From NCBI GenBank assembly GCA_003243965.1, contig QHBO01000035.1, positions 1-58,727 of the forward strand: 58,727 bases of DNA. Reading direction: 5' to 3'. Origin of the DNA: Chloroflexota bacterium (GTDB lineage: Bacteria > Chloroflexota > Limnocylindria > QHBO01). The notes under the pieces are model-generated. The model did not search any database. It saw only the letters and a list, made by a program, of their open reading frames with translations, and was not told where the DNA came from. The position numbers were made by a program, and so were the translations under genes. This document shows, one piece after another, positions 1 through 8,445 of this stretch (position 1 is the first letter of the stretch; every line of letters begins with the position of its first letter).

Positions 1-569
1 CGGCGGATCTCCTCGTCGCGGCCGATGACCGGATCGAGGACGCCTCGACGGGCGGCATCGGTCAGGTCGCGGCCGTACTTTTCCAGGGCCTGGTACGTGT
101 CTTCCGGGTTCTGGCTGGTCACGCGCTGTGAACCTCGAATCTGGGTCAATGCGTCAAGCACGGACGCCTGGTCGATGCCGCTGTCGAGCAACAGGCGAGC
201 CGCGGCGCTCCGCTGCTGGTCCTCCAGCATCGCGAGCAGCAGATGCTCGGTCGAGACGTACTCGTCCCGCATGCGCTCGGCGACCGGGTGCGAGTCCGAG
301 AGCAGTCGGCGCGCCTCCTCGGAGAGGGTGAGCTGGGTGGCGCCCTGCACCTTTGACAGCTGCGCCAGCTCGGCCTGCACGCGCTGGGCGAGGGCCCCCG
401 GGTCGCGTCCGAGGTGCTGCAGGATGGCCGGCACCACCCCATCGGATTGGGCGAGGAGGGCGGACAACACGTGCAGCGCCTCGAGCTGAGGATGGCCCTC
501 GCTCTCGGCCAGCTGCTGCGCGGCGAGGATCGCCTCCTGCGCCTTCTGGGTGAAGCGCTCGATCCGCAT
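1..569 (-). CDS. clpB: ClpB disaggregase, N-terminal part (cut by window edge)
   Basis: Translation from the ATG at 569 begins MRIERFTQKAQEAI, followed by the two Clp-N repeats and then the linker YGRDLTDAARRGVLDPVIGR that leads into the first AAA+ domain. This is the standard start of the hexameric ATPase that, with DnaK/DnaJ, pulls polypeptides out of aggregates. Only about 189 residues are inside the window and both AAA+ modules lie beyond base 1. It starts 3 nt after the DnaJ-like gene and is the last visible gene of the heat-shock operon. The family assignment is secure; the completeness of the gene cannot be judged. Confidence 0.93.
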   Translation of the reverse strand, partial: MRIERFTQKAQEAILAAQQLAESEGHPQLEALHVLSALLAQSDGVVPAILQHLGRDPGALAQRVQAELAQLSKVQGATQLTLSEEARRLLSDSHPVAERMRDEYVSTEHLLLAMLEDQQRSAAARLLLDSGIDQASVLDALTQIRGSQRVTSQNPEDTYQALEKYGRDLTDAARRGVLDPVIGRDEEIR

Positions 570-572
570 CGC

Positions 573-1583
573 TCAGTGCGCCTTGGCTGAGGAGCGCGGG
601 CCGCGCGGGCCCGGCTGGGGGTGCTCCTTGGCGAAGCGCTCGAAGTCCGCGCGCGCCTGCTCGTCGAGGGCCGGGAGCTCGACGCGCACCCGCACGTGCA
701 GGTCACCCTTCTCTGCGGCACGACCGCGACGCGGGAGCCCTCGTCCGGGGACGCGAATCTCCTGGCCCGGCTGGGTCTGGGGGCGGATCCGAAGGCGGAC
801 GGAGCCAAGCGGCGTGGGGACCGTCACTTCCGCGCCGAGCACCGCCTCCGACAGCGTCACCGGGACCTCCGTGACGAGATCCGCGCCACGCCGCTCGAAT
901 CTGGGGTCGGGCCGAACCCGAACGGTGACGTACAGGTCGCCGGCGGCCGCCGCGTCGCCTCGGACTCCGCCGCCGGCGAGCCGGATGCGGGCGCCATCGG
1001 CCACGCCGGCCGGGATCGTGACCTGCAGCCGACGCCCACCGACGTCCACGATCCGCTCCGCGCCACGCGCGACCTCCTCCAGCGAGATCTCCGCCTCCGC
1101 CTGCGCCGTTGGAGCGGCCCGGGCGATGCCGCCTCCGGAAAGGTCACCGAAGTCGTACAGGGTCTCGTATTCCGGCTGCTGTCCCGCAGACTGGCGGCCG
1201 AACCGCGCCGCGCCGGCTCCCTCACTGAAGAAGGCGCGGAAGAAGTCGCTGAACCCCCCGAGATCCTCCGGCCTCATCCGTCGGTAGGTGAACGACCCAT
1301 TGCCGGCGCCGAAGGCCGAGGCCCAGTCAGCCTGTCCTCCGTCGCCCGCCTGCTGGTACGCCTGCCAGTTTGCGCCAAGCGTGTCGTAGCGCTTCCGTTT
1401 CTCGGGATCGGAGAGGACCGCGTGCGCCTCGTTGGCGTCCTTGAACCGGCGCTCCGCCTCCGCGTTGCCCGGATTGCGGTCGGGATGGAGATCGCGTGCC
1501 AGCCGGCGGTAGGCCTTCTTGATCTCCGCCTGCGACGCCGTCTTGGCTACGCCAAGGATCTGGTAGTAGTCCTTGTAATCCAT
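573..1583 (-). CDS. cbpA: DnaJ/CbpA-type co-chaperone without zinc finger
   Basis: This 336-aa protein has an N-terminal J domain (residues 3-68, HPD motif at 33-35) that stimulates the ATPase of DnaK. A Gly/Phe-rich segment at about 70-130 contains SDFFRAFF. Two C-terminal beta-sandwich substrate-binding domains follow (about 160-320). The CxxCxGxG zinc-finger repeats of classical DnaJ are absent, so this is a CbpA/type II J-protein. It lies between lon (21 nt gap) and clpB (3 nt gap), all on the minus strand, so co-transcription with the HspR operon is likely. No dnaK gene is in the window. Confidence 0.92.
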   Translation of the reverse strand: MDYKDYYQILGVAKTASQAEIKKAYRRLARDLHPDRNPGNAEAERRFKDANEAHAVLSDPEKRKRYDTLGANWQAYQQAGDGGQADWASAFGAGNGSFTYRRMRPEDLGGFSDFFRAFFSEGAGAARFGRQSAGQQPEYETLYDFGDLSGGGIARAAPTAQAEAEISLEEVARGAERIVDVGGRRLQVTIPAGVADGARIRLAGGGVRGDAAAAGDLYVTVRVRPDPRFERRGADLVTEVPVTLSEAVLGAEVTVPTPLGSVRLRIRPQTQPGQEIRVPGRGLPRRGRAAEKGDLHVRVRVELPALDEQARADFERFAKEHPQPGPRGPRSSAKAH

Positions 1584-1604
1584 CCCGACCGCTCGCTCCG
1601 TCGC

Positions 1605-4109
1605 CTACGCCATGCCCGCCTGCGGCTGGTCGACCTTCGGCTCGGGAGTGGCGGCGATCGGCGGCTTCCGCTCGGGACGCTGACGCCGCGCGGGACGGCG
1701 CACGACATTCTGCTGGCGTGCGGCGCGCTCCGCCTTGAGCCGCCCGGCCGGCCGGGGTGCAGCGATCAGCGCCTCGGCCAGCACCTGGTCCATGGTCTCG
1801 ACCGGGACGATCCGAAGCTGCTGGCGGATGTCATCGGGGACGTCCACCAGGTCCTTCTCATTGCGGCTCGGGATCAGCACGGTCTTCACCCCGGCCAGGT
1901 GCGCCGCGAGCAGCTTGCTCTTCAGCCCACCGATCGGCAGCACCCGGCCGCGCAGCGTGATCTCGCCGGTCATCGCCAGGTCGCGGCGCACCGGCTTGCC
2001 GCCCAGCAGGCTGGCCACCGCGGTGGCCATCGTGACCCCGGCCGACGGCCCGTCCTTGGGAGTCGCCCCGGCCGGCACATGGATGTGGATCGTCTGCTTC
2101 TCGAACACCGAGGGATCGATCGACAGCTCGCGACTCCGCGATCGCACGTAGCTCAGCGCGGCGCGCGCCGATTCCTTCATGACGTCGCCGAGCTGGCCGG
2201 TGAGGATGAAGTCGTCCTTGCCGTCCATCTTGGTCGTCTCGATCTGGACGATGTCGCCGCCTGCGTCAGAGACCACCAGGCCGGTCGCCATCCCGATCTG
2301 GTCCTCTGCGTCCAGCTCGCCGTATTCGAAGCGCGCCGGTCCGAGGTATTCCTCCAGCTCATCCGGCTGCACCACGACCTTGGTCGTGGCGTCGCGCGCC
2401 ACGCGGCGGGCCACCTTGCGCGCCACGTTGGCAATCTCGCGCTCCATGTTGCGGACGCCCGCCTCCTTGGTGAAGGCCTGGATCATTCGCACCAGGGCCG
2501 CCTCCTGCAGGTCGAGCTGCTCCGCGGTGAGCCCATGGTTCTCGAGCTGCTTGGGTACCAGGTAGCGCTGCGCGATGCGCAGCTTCTCGAGCTGCGTGTA
2601 GCCGGGCAGCTGGATAACCTCCATCCGGTCGCGGAGCGCCGCCGGGATGGTGTCGAGCATGTTGGCGGTGGCGATGAACAGCACCTTGCTCAGGTCGAAT
2701 GGCACCTCGAGGTAGTTGTCCTGGAAGGTGTTGTTCTGCTCCGGGTCGAGCACTTCCAGCAGGGCCGAGCTCGGGTCGCCTCGGAAGTCCATGCCGACCT
2801 TGTCGATCTCGTCGAGCATGAACACCGGGTTGCTGCTGCCGGCGGTCTTGATGCTCTGGATCACGCGACCGGGCAGGGCACCGATGTAGGTGCGCCGATG
2901 GCCACGGATCTCGGCCTCGTCGTGGATACCGCCCAGGCTGATGCGGACGAACTTCCGTCCCATCGCCCGCGCGATGCTCTTGCCGAGGCTGGTCTTGCCC
3001 ACGCCCGGAGGGCCGACGAAGAGCAGGATCGGGCTGCGAATCTTTTCGGCCAGCTTGCGGACCGCCATGTACTCGACGATCCGCTCCTTGGGCTTCTCGA
3101 GGCCGTAGTGGTCCTCGTTGAGCACGCGCTCGGCGTCGTCGAGATCGAGGGCGTCATCGGTATAGGTCCCCCACGGCAGGCTGACGAGTGTGTCCACGTA
3201 GGTGCGGACCACCCCCTGCTCCGGGGAAGCGCTCGGGATCCGGCTGAGGCGATCGACCTCCTTGAGCGCCTTCTCCTTGACCTCGTCGGGCATGGCCGAC
3301 TTCTCGACACGCTCGCGCAGCTCCGTCGCCTCGGCGATGGCGGGGTCGTCCTCGCCGAGCTCCTTCTGGATGGCCTTCATCTGCTCGCGGAGGATGTACT
3401 CGCGCTGGGTCTTGTCCATCTCCGAGCGGACCTCGGACTGGATCCGGCCCTTGAGCTCGAGAACCTCGATCTGCTTGGCGAGGAATTGGCTCACCAGCCG
3501 AAGCCGCTCCGGCACGTTCATGGTCTCGAGCAGCTGCTGGCGCAGCTCGGTACTCATGTCCGGGCTGTAGGCCACCATATCGGCGAGCAGGCCGCCCTCG
3601 CTGATGTTGCGGGCCGCAACGGCCACCTCCGGCGGCACGGAGGCGCCGGCGGTGACGTACTGCTCGATCTGCGCCTGGACGGAGGCCATCAGCGCCTCGA
3701 CCTCGAGGGTCTTGGTCTCCTCGTCCTCGGCAGTTTCGACCCTCGCCTCGAGGTGCGGCTCGGTCTGCACCAGATCGAGGACGCGGATGCGGCGCTGGCC
3801 CTGAACGATGGCGCGCACGGTCCCGTCCTGCAGCCGGATCACCTGGGCGATCTTGGCGAGCGTACCGATCGGGTAGAGCTCATCGATGGAGCCGACCTCC
3901 TCGGTCTCGGAGTTGCGTTGGGTGACCAGCGCCACCGGCTGCGAAGCGCGGACGGCGCGGTCGAGCGCCTTGACGCTGCGCTCGCGGCCGACCTGGAGCG
4001 GCACGATCATCTCCGGGAAGATGACGGTATCCCGCAGCGCGACCAAGGGCAGCACCTGGATTGGATCGATGTCGGGTGTGACATCGGGGTTCGGGGTTCG
4101 GGGTTCCAC
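1605..4109 (-). CDS. lon: ATP-dependent protease La (Lon)
   Basis: Full-length LonA of 834 aa. The N-terminal substrate-binding domain (about 15-210) is followed by a helical region and the AAA+ module with Walker [10 protein letters not shown] (366-374) and Walker B VFMLDEID (429-436). The C-terminal protease domain has the Ser-Lys dyad, Ser689 in DGPSAG and Lys732 in GGLKSK. Lon degrades misfolded and regulatory proteins in the cytoplasm. The start is a GTG at 4109, 3 nt after the hspR stop, so it is translated within the chaperone operon. The C-terminal 50 residues are an Arg/Pro-rich extension beyond the usual protease end. The identification is certain. Confidence 0.98.
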   Translation of the reverse strand: MEPRTPNPDVTPDIDPIQVLPLVALRDTVIFPEMIVPLQVGRERSVKALDRAVRASQPVALVTQRNSETEEVGSIDELYPIGTLAKIAQVIRLQDGTVRAIVQGQRRIRVLDLVQTEPHLEARVETAEDEETKTLEVEALMASVQAQIEQYVTAGASVPPEVAVAARNISEGGLLADMVAYSPDMSTELRQQLLETMNVPERLRLVSQFLAKQIEVLELKGRIQSEVRSEMDKTQREYILREQMKAIQKELGEDDPAIAEATELRERVEKSAMPDEVKEKALKEVDRLSRIPSASPEQGVVRTYVDTLVSLPWGTYTDDALDLDDAERVLNEDHYGLEKPKERIVEYMAVRKLAEKIRSPILLFVGPPGVGKTSLGKSIARAMGRKFVRISLGGIHDEAEIRGHRRTYIGALPGRVIQSIKTAGSSNPVFMLDEIDKVGMDFRGDPSSALLEVLDPEQNNTFQDNYLEVPFDLSKVLFIATANMLDTIPAALRDRMEVIQLPGYTQLEKLRIAQRYLVPKQLENHGLTAEQLDLQEAALVRMIQAFTKEAGVRNMEREIANVARKVARRVARDATTKVVVQPDELEEYLGPARFEYGELDAEDQIGMATGLVVSDAGGDIVQIETTKMDGKDDFILTGQLGDVMKESARAALSYVRSRSRELSIDPSVFEKQTIHIHVPAGATPKDGPSAGVTMATAVASLLGGKPVRRDLAMTGEITLRGRVLPIGGLKSKLLAAHLAGVKTVLIPSRNEKDLVDVPDDIRQQLRIVPVETMDQVLAEALIAAPRPAGRLKAERAARQQNVVRRPARRQRPERKPPIAATPEPKVDQPQAGMA

Positions 4110-4112
4110 TGG

Positions 4113-4475
4113 TTACCTGCTCCTTCGGTCGCGGTCGCTCACGAGCTGCGGCTCGCCGTCGCCTTCGACGCCTTCGACGAATTGTTCGACATCAGTCCCA
4201 TCGAACAGGTCGTAGACGCGGATCTTGCCGAGCGCCTCGAGCTGAAGGATGACCTTGACGCCCGCCAGGTTGACCCCCTGGCGACGGGTGAGAAAGCGGA
4301 TGACACGCACCCGCCGGATGTCCGCCTCCGAGTAGAGTCGGAGATTGTTGCGCCTGTGGGGACAGAGGAGACCCTCCTCTTCGTAGATCCGCAGCGTGCG
4401 CGGATGAACGCTGGCCAACTCAGCGGCGATGCTGATGATGTATCGCGGGCGCTCGAGGTCCAATCCAGACCTCAT
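4113..4475 (-). CDS. hspR: HspR-type MerR-family heat-shock repressor
   Basis: A 120-aa MerR-like regulator: an N-terminal winged helix-turn-helix (ISIAAELASVHPRTLRIYEEEGLL, then RLYSEADIRRV) and a C-terminal helix containing RRQGVNLAGVKVIL. HspR typically represses chaperone operons by binding HAIR inverted repeats, with DnaK as co-repressor. I chose the ATG at 4475; the frame stays open to 4598, but that would overlap hsp20 and add a non-conserved Arg-rich leader. It sits between hsp20 (103 nt upstream) and lon (3 nt downstream), the classical arrangement in which the repressor is part of its own regulon. Confidence 0.93.
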   Translation of the reverse strand: MRSGLDLERPRYIISIAAELASVHPRTLRIYEEEGLLCPHRRNNLRLYSEADIRRVRVIRFLTRRQGVNLAGVKVILQLEALGKIRVYDLFDGTDVEQFVEGVEGDGEPQLVSDRDRRSR

Positions 4476-4515
4476 CCCACCGCGAGTTGCTTGGAGCTCG
4501 CGGACCGCTCCCCGT

Positions 4516-4537
4516 CCGGCCGCACTGCTGCGGCCGG
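4516..4537. promoter_or_regulatory. Perfect 9-bp hairpin between hsp20 and hspR
   Basis: CCGGCCGCA and TGCGGCCGG are perfect inverted repeats separated by CTGC. There is no T-run after the stem on the minus strand, so a full terminator is unlikely. It may lower read-through or protect the 3' end of the hsp20 message, giving more Hsp20 than HspR. This function is inferred. Confidence 0.5.
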
Positions 4538-4578
4538 CGGGAAGACGCGATTCCGGGACGATCCGCGGAGCGCGACGC

Positions 4579-5055
4579 TCACGCGGACTCCGATCCATTG
4601 TGGCTGGTGCCGGCGCTGACCCGGATCTGCCGAGGTTTGACCTCCTCGGCCTTGGGGATCCGGACGGTCAGAACGCCATCGCTGAAGCTTGCCGCGGCCT
4701 TCTCGCCCTGGATTCGCACCGGAAGCTCGAGCTGCCGGGCGAAGCTGCCGTAGCGGCGCTCGCGGTACACGTACTTCTCGCGGTCGATGGTCTCGTCGGC
4801 CTTCATCTCGCCGCGAATGAGCAGCGTCTGGCCGGTGACGGTGATCTCCACCTCCTCGGGCTTTGCACCGGGGAGCGCGGCGCTGACCACGATCTCGTCC
4901 TCGGTCTGGTGGACGTCGACGGGCGGGGTGAGCTGGGTGCCGTTCACCGTGCGCCAGGTCAGCGGATTGACGAACGAGTCCTCGAACAGCCGATCCATTG
5001 CCTGGCGCAGGGTGACCATCTCGCCGAGCGGGTCAAAACGGGTGATGTTTGGCAT
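4579..5055 (-). CDS. Small heat-shock protein, Hsp20/alpha-crystallin family
   Basis: A 158-aa holdase with a short N-terminal arm (MPNITRFDPLGEM), a central alpha-crystallin domain (about 38-135) containing ALPGAKPEEVEITV and YGSFARQLELP, and a C-terminal tail with the IRV motif that docks subunits in oligomers. It binds unfolding proteins without ATP and hands them to DnaK/ClpB. The start at 5055 is fixed by a strong Shine-Dalgarno sequence (GAGGAGGTG) 10 nt upstream; an in-frame TTG at 5094 would lie in the promoter. It is the first gene of the hsp20-hspR-lon-cbpA-clpB operon. Confidence 0.95.
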   Translation of the reverse strand: MPNITRFDPLGEMVTLRQAMDRLFEDSFVNPLTWRTVNGTQLTPPVDVHQTEDEIVVSAALPGAKPEEVEITVTGQTLLIRGEMKADETIDREKYVYRERRYGSFARQLELPVRIQGEKAAASFSDGVLTVRIPKAEEVKPRQIRVSAGTSHNGSESA

Positions 5056-5096
5056 TGGGTTCTGCACCTCCTCTGCGTGAGTAGGAACGTGCAACG

Positions 5097-5125
5097 ACCA
5101 TAATCCCTGACAACGACGCTGTCAA
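5097..5125 (-). promoter_or_regulatory. Sigma70-type promoter of the heat-shock operon
   Basis: On the minus strand TTGACA (5125-5120) and TATGGT (5102-5097) are separated by 17 nt. The -35 box is a perfect consensus. Transcription would begin near 5090, leaving a leader of about 35 nt before hsp20. Confidence 0.8.
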
Positions 5126-5126
5126 G
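5106..5126. promoter_or_regulatory. HAIR-like inverted repeat, predicted HspR operator
   Basis: On the minus strand CTTGACA, 7 nt, then TGTCAGG; six of seven arm positions are complementary. The geometry (7-bp arms beginning CTTGA, 7-nt spacer) matches the known HAIR element CTTGAGT-N7-ACTCAAG bound by HspR, though the inner bases differ. It covers the -35 box and spacer, so bound HspR would block RNA polymerase. HspR binding is inferred from position, geometry and the adjacent hspR gene. Confidence 0.65.
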
Positions 5127-5153
5127 AGCCTTGCAGCCGAACCGCCGGAATTG

Positions 5154-5960
5154 TCAGCCGGCGCTGGCGCTGACGATCGTCCAGCGTCGCGCGCCGAGCA
5201 GCGCGGGCTGGGCGGAGAGCCTCAGGGTCAGCACCGTCTCGTCCGCAACCGGGACGATCTCGGTGCCGGCGACCATGCCGAAGAACAGCGACGGGCGGCG
5301 CACGTAGCGGACCGCCTCGGCGACCGCGGTTGCCGTGTCGTCCCGGTCATCGGCGATCCGGATGCGCACCGCGCGGAGCAGGTTCGGACCCCCCGCGCCG
5401 CAGTCGGAGCTGAGCTGCTTCGCGTCGCACAGGACGCGCAGCCGGTCGAGGGCCGCCAGGGCGGTGCCCCGCAGCTGATCGGGCTGGGTCGAGAGGTCGG
5501 TGCCCCAGCCGGCCGAAGCGCCCGCCGAGGGCCAACGCGTGAGAAAACGATCCAGCACCGCCGCGGCCGACGAGCCCTGTCCGGCGAAGAGCCAGAAGCC
5601 GGTGCCCCACGCCAGGAGGGGGAGCGCCAGCCAGGTGATGGCCGCCGCTGGCGACCGGGGCGCGGCGGGGGCGACGGCGCCGTGCATCCGCTGCGCGGTC
5701 CGGTACGCCCACGTCGCCTCCGCCACCCAGGCGCCGATGAACGCGCATCCCAGAACGAACGAGAGCAGATACCAGGTCGTATCGGAGAAGGCGACCGTCG
5801 CGCCCGCCACGGTTACGAGTCCGATCACCTCGGCTGCGAACAGAGCTGCCGCCGACCGGCGCTGACCAAGGAGCAGATGCCCCAGGCCCCACGCCACCAG
5901 CGACCAGCGGAGCGCGGCGCCTGGCGTGATCCGCGGCGCGTGCCGCGCCGGCGGCGTCAC
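5154..5960 (-). CDS. Membrane protein of unknown function
   Basis: I do not recognise this 268-aa protein. The N-terminal half has about four hydrophobic segments (near 17-34, 38-58, 62-82 and 107-127), and the C-terminal half (about 130-268) is a soluble-looking domain rich in Arg/Asp/Ala. The GTG start at 5960 overlaps the stop of the TrkA-N gene as GTGA, so it is translated with the TrkA pair. The context suggests a membrane partner linked to ion or stress physiology, but it lacks the selectivity-filter pattern of a TrkH/KtrB channel. It is not a known K+ pore. Confidence 0.7.
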   Translation of the reverse strand: MTPPARHAPRITPGAALRWSLVAWGLGHLLLGQRRSAAALFAAEVIGLVTVAGATVAFSDTTWYLLSFVLGCAFIGAWVAEATWAYRTAQRMHGAVAPAAPRSPAAAITWLALPLLAWGTGFWLFAGQGSSAAAVLDRFLTRWPSAGASAGWGTDLSTQPDQLRGTALAALDRLRVLCDAKQLSSDCGAGGPNLLRAVRIRIADDRDDTATAVAEAVRYVRRPSLFFGMVAGTEIVPVADETVLTLRLSAQPALLGARRWTIVSASAG

Positions 5961-6616
5961 TCGCCGATGAGCAGGTTGCGCAGCTCCGCCTCGCGGTCGG
6001 CGGAGGTGATCAGCAGGAGCTTGTCGCCGATCTGCAGCCGCGTCTCCGGCCGCGGTGCGACCGCCCGATGCCCGCGGACCACCATGGCGATCGTGTCGCC
6101 CTCAGCCAGCTCGAGCTCGCGTACCTCGCGACCCACGACCGGCGCCCCCGCGCTGAGCTGCGCCTCCACGATCTGCACCTCGCCGCCGCCGAGCTCGGCC
6201 AGGTGCAGCAGGTCGTGGACCGGGATCTCGTGCTCGATGACGCCAAGGATCGCGCGCGTCGGGCTCACCGTCTCATCGATCGAGAGCTTGCGGAAGAGGC
6301 GCTCGTTCTTCGGGTTGTTCACGCGCGCAATGGAGCGCGGAACGTTGAAGCGCATCTTCGCCACCTGGCAGGCGACCAGGTTGTCCTCGTCGTCACCGGT
6401 GACGGCTGCCACGACATCGGCGCGGCCCATCCCGGCCTCTGCCTGGTAGCGCCCCTCGCAGCCGTCGTTGGTGACCACGATGCTGCCCAGCTCGTCGGCG
6501 ATCAGCCGCGCGCGGGAGGGATCCTTCTCGATCACCACCACCTCGTGGCCAGCGGCGAGCAGCTCCTTGGTGAGGTAGTAGCCGACGTTTCCGCCGCCGA
6601 CGACGACGACGTACAT
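5957..6616 (-). CDS. trkA: TrkA-family NAD-binding K+ transport regulator (second copy)
   Basis: This 219-aa protein has an N-terminal RCK/TrkA-N Rossmann fold (MYVVVVGGGNVGYYL; acidic VIEKDPSRA at the end of beta2) and a C-terminal TrkA-C domain (about 135-219, ending in GDKLLLITSADREAELRNLL). RCK proteins bind NAD(H) or nucleotides and gate K+ uptake channels from the cytoplasm. The start at 6616 overlaps the stop of the preceding TrkA-N gene by one base; a longer frame upstream is antisense-like and has no ribosome site. No channel subunit is in the window. Confidence 0.9.
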   Translation of the reverse strand: MYVVVVGGGNVGYYLTKELLAAGHEVVVIEKDPSRARLIADELGSIVVTNDGCEGRYQAEAGMGRADVVAAVTGDDEDNLVACQVAKMRFNVPRSIARVNNPKNERLFRKLSIDETVSPTRAILGVIEHEIPVHDLLHLAELGGGEVQIVEAQLSAGAPVVGREVRELELAEGDTIAMVVRGHRAVAPRPETRLQIGDKLLLITSADREAELRNLLIGE

Positions 6617-7161
6617 CAGCCCCGCTCTTCCTCGGCGGCCGCACTCGCCGGCGAGCTGGTGCTGGACGCTGCAGCCTGGTCGTGCGCGCGCGAGCCGGGG
6701 GGCGGCGCGCCACGAAGCGGCTCGGCGGTGGGCGGCGAGACCTCCCCCTGGGTTGCCTCCGCGCCCTCCAGGGCCGCAGTGACCAGCGCCCGCGAGAGGA
6801 TCGTGGTACGGCACATCGTCTCCAGGCCCAGCGACCGGTAGGCCTCGGCGCGCAGCGGGTCGTTGATCTTTGCGATCACGCGCGGAAGACCAAAGCTGTG
6901 CTTGCCCAGCTGCGCGGCCAGCGCGTTGCGGTTGTCGCCCTGGGTGAGGGCCATCAGCACGTCTGCCAGCTCGGCGCCCGCGCTGCGCAGCACATCCTCA
7001 TCGGTCCCGCTGCCGCGAACGGTCACGCCGCCGAATGCGGCGGGGAGCCGGTTGAAGGCGCGCGGATCCGTGTCGATGACGGTCACGTGCTCGCCGTGCC
7101 CGTCGAGTTCGGCGGCTGCCTGGGCGCCGACGCGTCCGCAGCCGATGATCACAACCCTCAT
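6616..7161 (-). CDS. TrkA-N domain protein (first copy)
   Basis: A 181-aa protein with a glycine-rich nucleotide fold MRVVIIGCGRVGAQAA and acidic VIDTDPRAF; the Rossmann domain ends near residue 125. The C-terminal 50 residues are a low-complexity Ala/Pro/Ser/Glu tail instead of a TrkA-C domain, so this copy is a shortened partner of the next gene. The ATG at 7161 overlaps the stop of the universal stress gene (ATGA). A USP followed by two TrkA-N proteins is a recurrent arrangement beside amino-acid permeases or K+ systems, suggesting a heteromeric sensor. Confidence 0.87.
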   Translation of the reverse strand: MRVVIIGCGRVGAQAAAELDGHGEHVTVIDTDPRAFNRLPAAFGGVTVRGSGTDEDVLRSAGAELADVLMALTQGDNRNALAAQLGKHSFGLPRVIAKINDPLRAEAYRSLGLETMCRTTILSRALVTAALEGAEATQGEVSPPTAEPLRGAPPPGSRAHDQAAASSTSSPASAAAEEERG

Positions 7162-7652
7162 GGCGTCTGAGCCAGATCCTCCGTCGCGACGCGCAGGCAC
7201 CAGACCGGCGCGGTTGAGTTCCGCATCACGTACGGAACGGTTCGACCCGCGTCCCAGCTGCCGCCGAAGCGCTTCTTATAGCGTAGTCCCATGATGATCA
7301 CGTCGGCGCGCTGCTCGACGGCGTCGTCCACGATCGCGGGTCCGGCGGCACGCGCCTGGACCACCTCGGTCTCGGCCGCGATCTCCAGCCCGGTGAGGAA
7401 ATCCTCGGCCCGCCCGAGGATCTCATCGGCAAAGGCGATCGCCCGCGGCTCCTCGTCGTCGAGCTGGCGGTCGAAGGGGACCTCGATGACGTGCAGCAGG
7501 TGGATGGCGACGGCCCGCGGCGCGTGCTGGCTGGCGATCAGCACCGCCGCCAGGCGAAGCGAAGAATCGTCCGCCTCGCTGCCGTTCATCGGGATCAGGA
7601 TTCGTTCGAAGGTGAGGAGTGGGGGACGCTTCTCGGCTCGCCGGAAGATCAT
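7158..7652 (-). CDS. Universal stress protein, UspA family
   Basis: A 164-aa protein with one Usp domain: beta1 FERILIPMNGSEADDSSLRLA, a central helix with DFLTGLEIAAE, and the C-terminal end MGLRYKKRFGGSWDAGRTVPYVMRNS. The nucleotide-binding G-2x-G-9x-G(S/T) motif is partly degenerate (G-x4-GG-x4-GRT). Usp proteins are cytoplasmic dimers that modulate stress responses or attached transporters. It is followed by two TrkA-N genes with overlapping stop and start codons, so a role in K+ or osmotic regulation is plausible. The ATG at 7652 lies 14 nt after the phosphoesterase gene. Confidence 0.87.
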   Translation of the reverse strand: MIFRRAEKRPPLLTFERILIPMNGSEADDSSLRLAAVLIASQHAPRAVAIHLLHVIEVPFDRQLDDEEPRAIAFADEILGRAEDFLTGLEIAAETEVVQARAAGPAIVDDAVEQRADVIIMGLRYKKRFGGSWDAGRTVPYVMRNSTAPVWCLRVATEDLAQTP

Positions 7653-7666
7653 GGGCGGTCCACGGT

Positions 7667-8386
7667 TCAGCGCCCGTACGCCAGGCGCTCAGCCAGGCGC
7701 GTCGGAAGGCCAGCAGCGCGCATCGCGCGCTGAGTCCGCTCGATGTCGTAGCGCACGCGACGGAACTCGGCGGTCGCCGTCTCGCCATCAAGGACCAGGT
7801 AGGAGGCGGTCGGGTCGCCGTCGCGCGGCTGGCCCACGCTCCCCGGGTTGACGAGCGACCGCCCGACGAGTCCCACCTTCTCACCGGGGCGGGCCGTCGC
7901 CGCGGTCACCTGGCCGTCGGTCGCCTGGAAGACGATTGGAACGTGGGTGTGCCCAAACAGGCAAACCGCGGTGTCGAATGCCGCGAGGTTGGCGGTCGCC
8001 ACCGAGGTGGAGGTGATGTACTCCCAGATCGGGTCGCGCGGCGATCCGTGGACCGCGGTCACGGCCTGCTCGCGGCGCACCTCGGGCAGGGCGGCCAGGT
8101 AGGTGCGCGCGTTGCCGTCGAGGATTCCGGCCGTCCAGGCGATTGCCTTGGCCGCGTCCGGGTTGAAGTCGCCCGGGTCGACGGTGCCGATGGCGGCGCC
8201 GTCATGGTTGCCCATCACGCTTCGGGCGCCCATCTGCTGCAGCGCGGCGATCACCTCGTTCGGTTGCGGCCCGTAGCCAACGATATCGCCCAGCACCCAC
8301 AGCTCATCGATCTGCGGCAGGTCGTCCCAGACAGCCTCCAGCGCGGAGAGGTTGCTGTGGATGTCGGAGAGGACCGCGAACCGCAT
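7667..8386 (-). CDS. Calcineurin-like metallophosphoesterase (YfcE-like)
   Basis: This 239-aa protein shows the metallophosphoesterase signatures in order: SDIHSN (residues 7-12), GDIVGYGPQP, GNHD (59-62), HGSP and the C-terminal GHTH. The length and the VNPGSVGQPRDGD motif place it in the phosphodiesterase branch of prokaryotic two-metal hydrolases, close to diadenosine tetraphosphatase-like proteins common in Chloroflexota and Actinobacteria. The natural substrate cannot be deduced. The ATG at 8386 sits 10 nt after a TATACT -10 box, so the mRNA may be leaderless. It heads the run phosphoesterase-USP-TrkA-TrkA. Confidence 0.9.
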   Translation of the reverse strand: MRFAVLSDIHSNLSALEAVWDDLPQIDELWVLGDIVGYGPQPNEVIAALQQMGARSVMGNHDGAAIGTVDPGDFNPDAAKAIAWTAGILDGNARTYLAALPEVRREQAVTAVHGSPRDPIWEYITSTSVATANLAAFDTAVCLFGHTHVPIVFQATDGQVTAATARPGEKVGLVGRSLVNPGSVGQPRDGDPTASYLVLDGETATAEFRRVRYDIERTQRAMRAAGLPTRLAERLAYGR

Positions 8387-8396
8387 GCGGGTGCCG

Positions 8397-8402
8397 AGTA
8401 TA
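8397..8402 (-). promoter_or_regulatory. -10 box of the phosphoesterase gene
   Basis: TATACT on the minus strand ends 10 nt before the ATG at 8386. This spacing predicts a leader of about 3 nt or none. Confidence 0.6.
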
Positions 8403-8445
8403 CCGATGCGGCCGGCAACGGCAGCGCTTCGGCCGCCATGGTCGC

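Noticed and set aside
4113-4598. Longer HspR start at 4598
   Set aside because: It would overlap the end of hsp20 and add a non-conserved Arg/Pro leader; ATG 4475 gives the normal family length.
621-4619. A very long plus-strand open frame opposite lon, cbpA and hspR
   Set aside because: It is antisense to genes with unmistakable motifs; long shadow frames are normal in GC-rich DNA.
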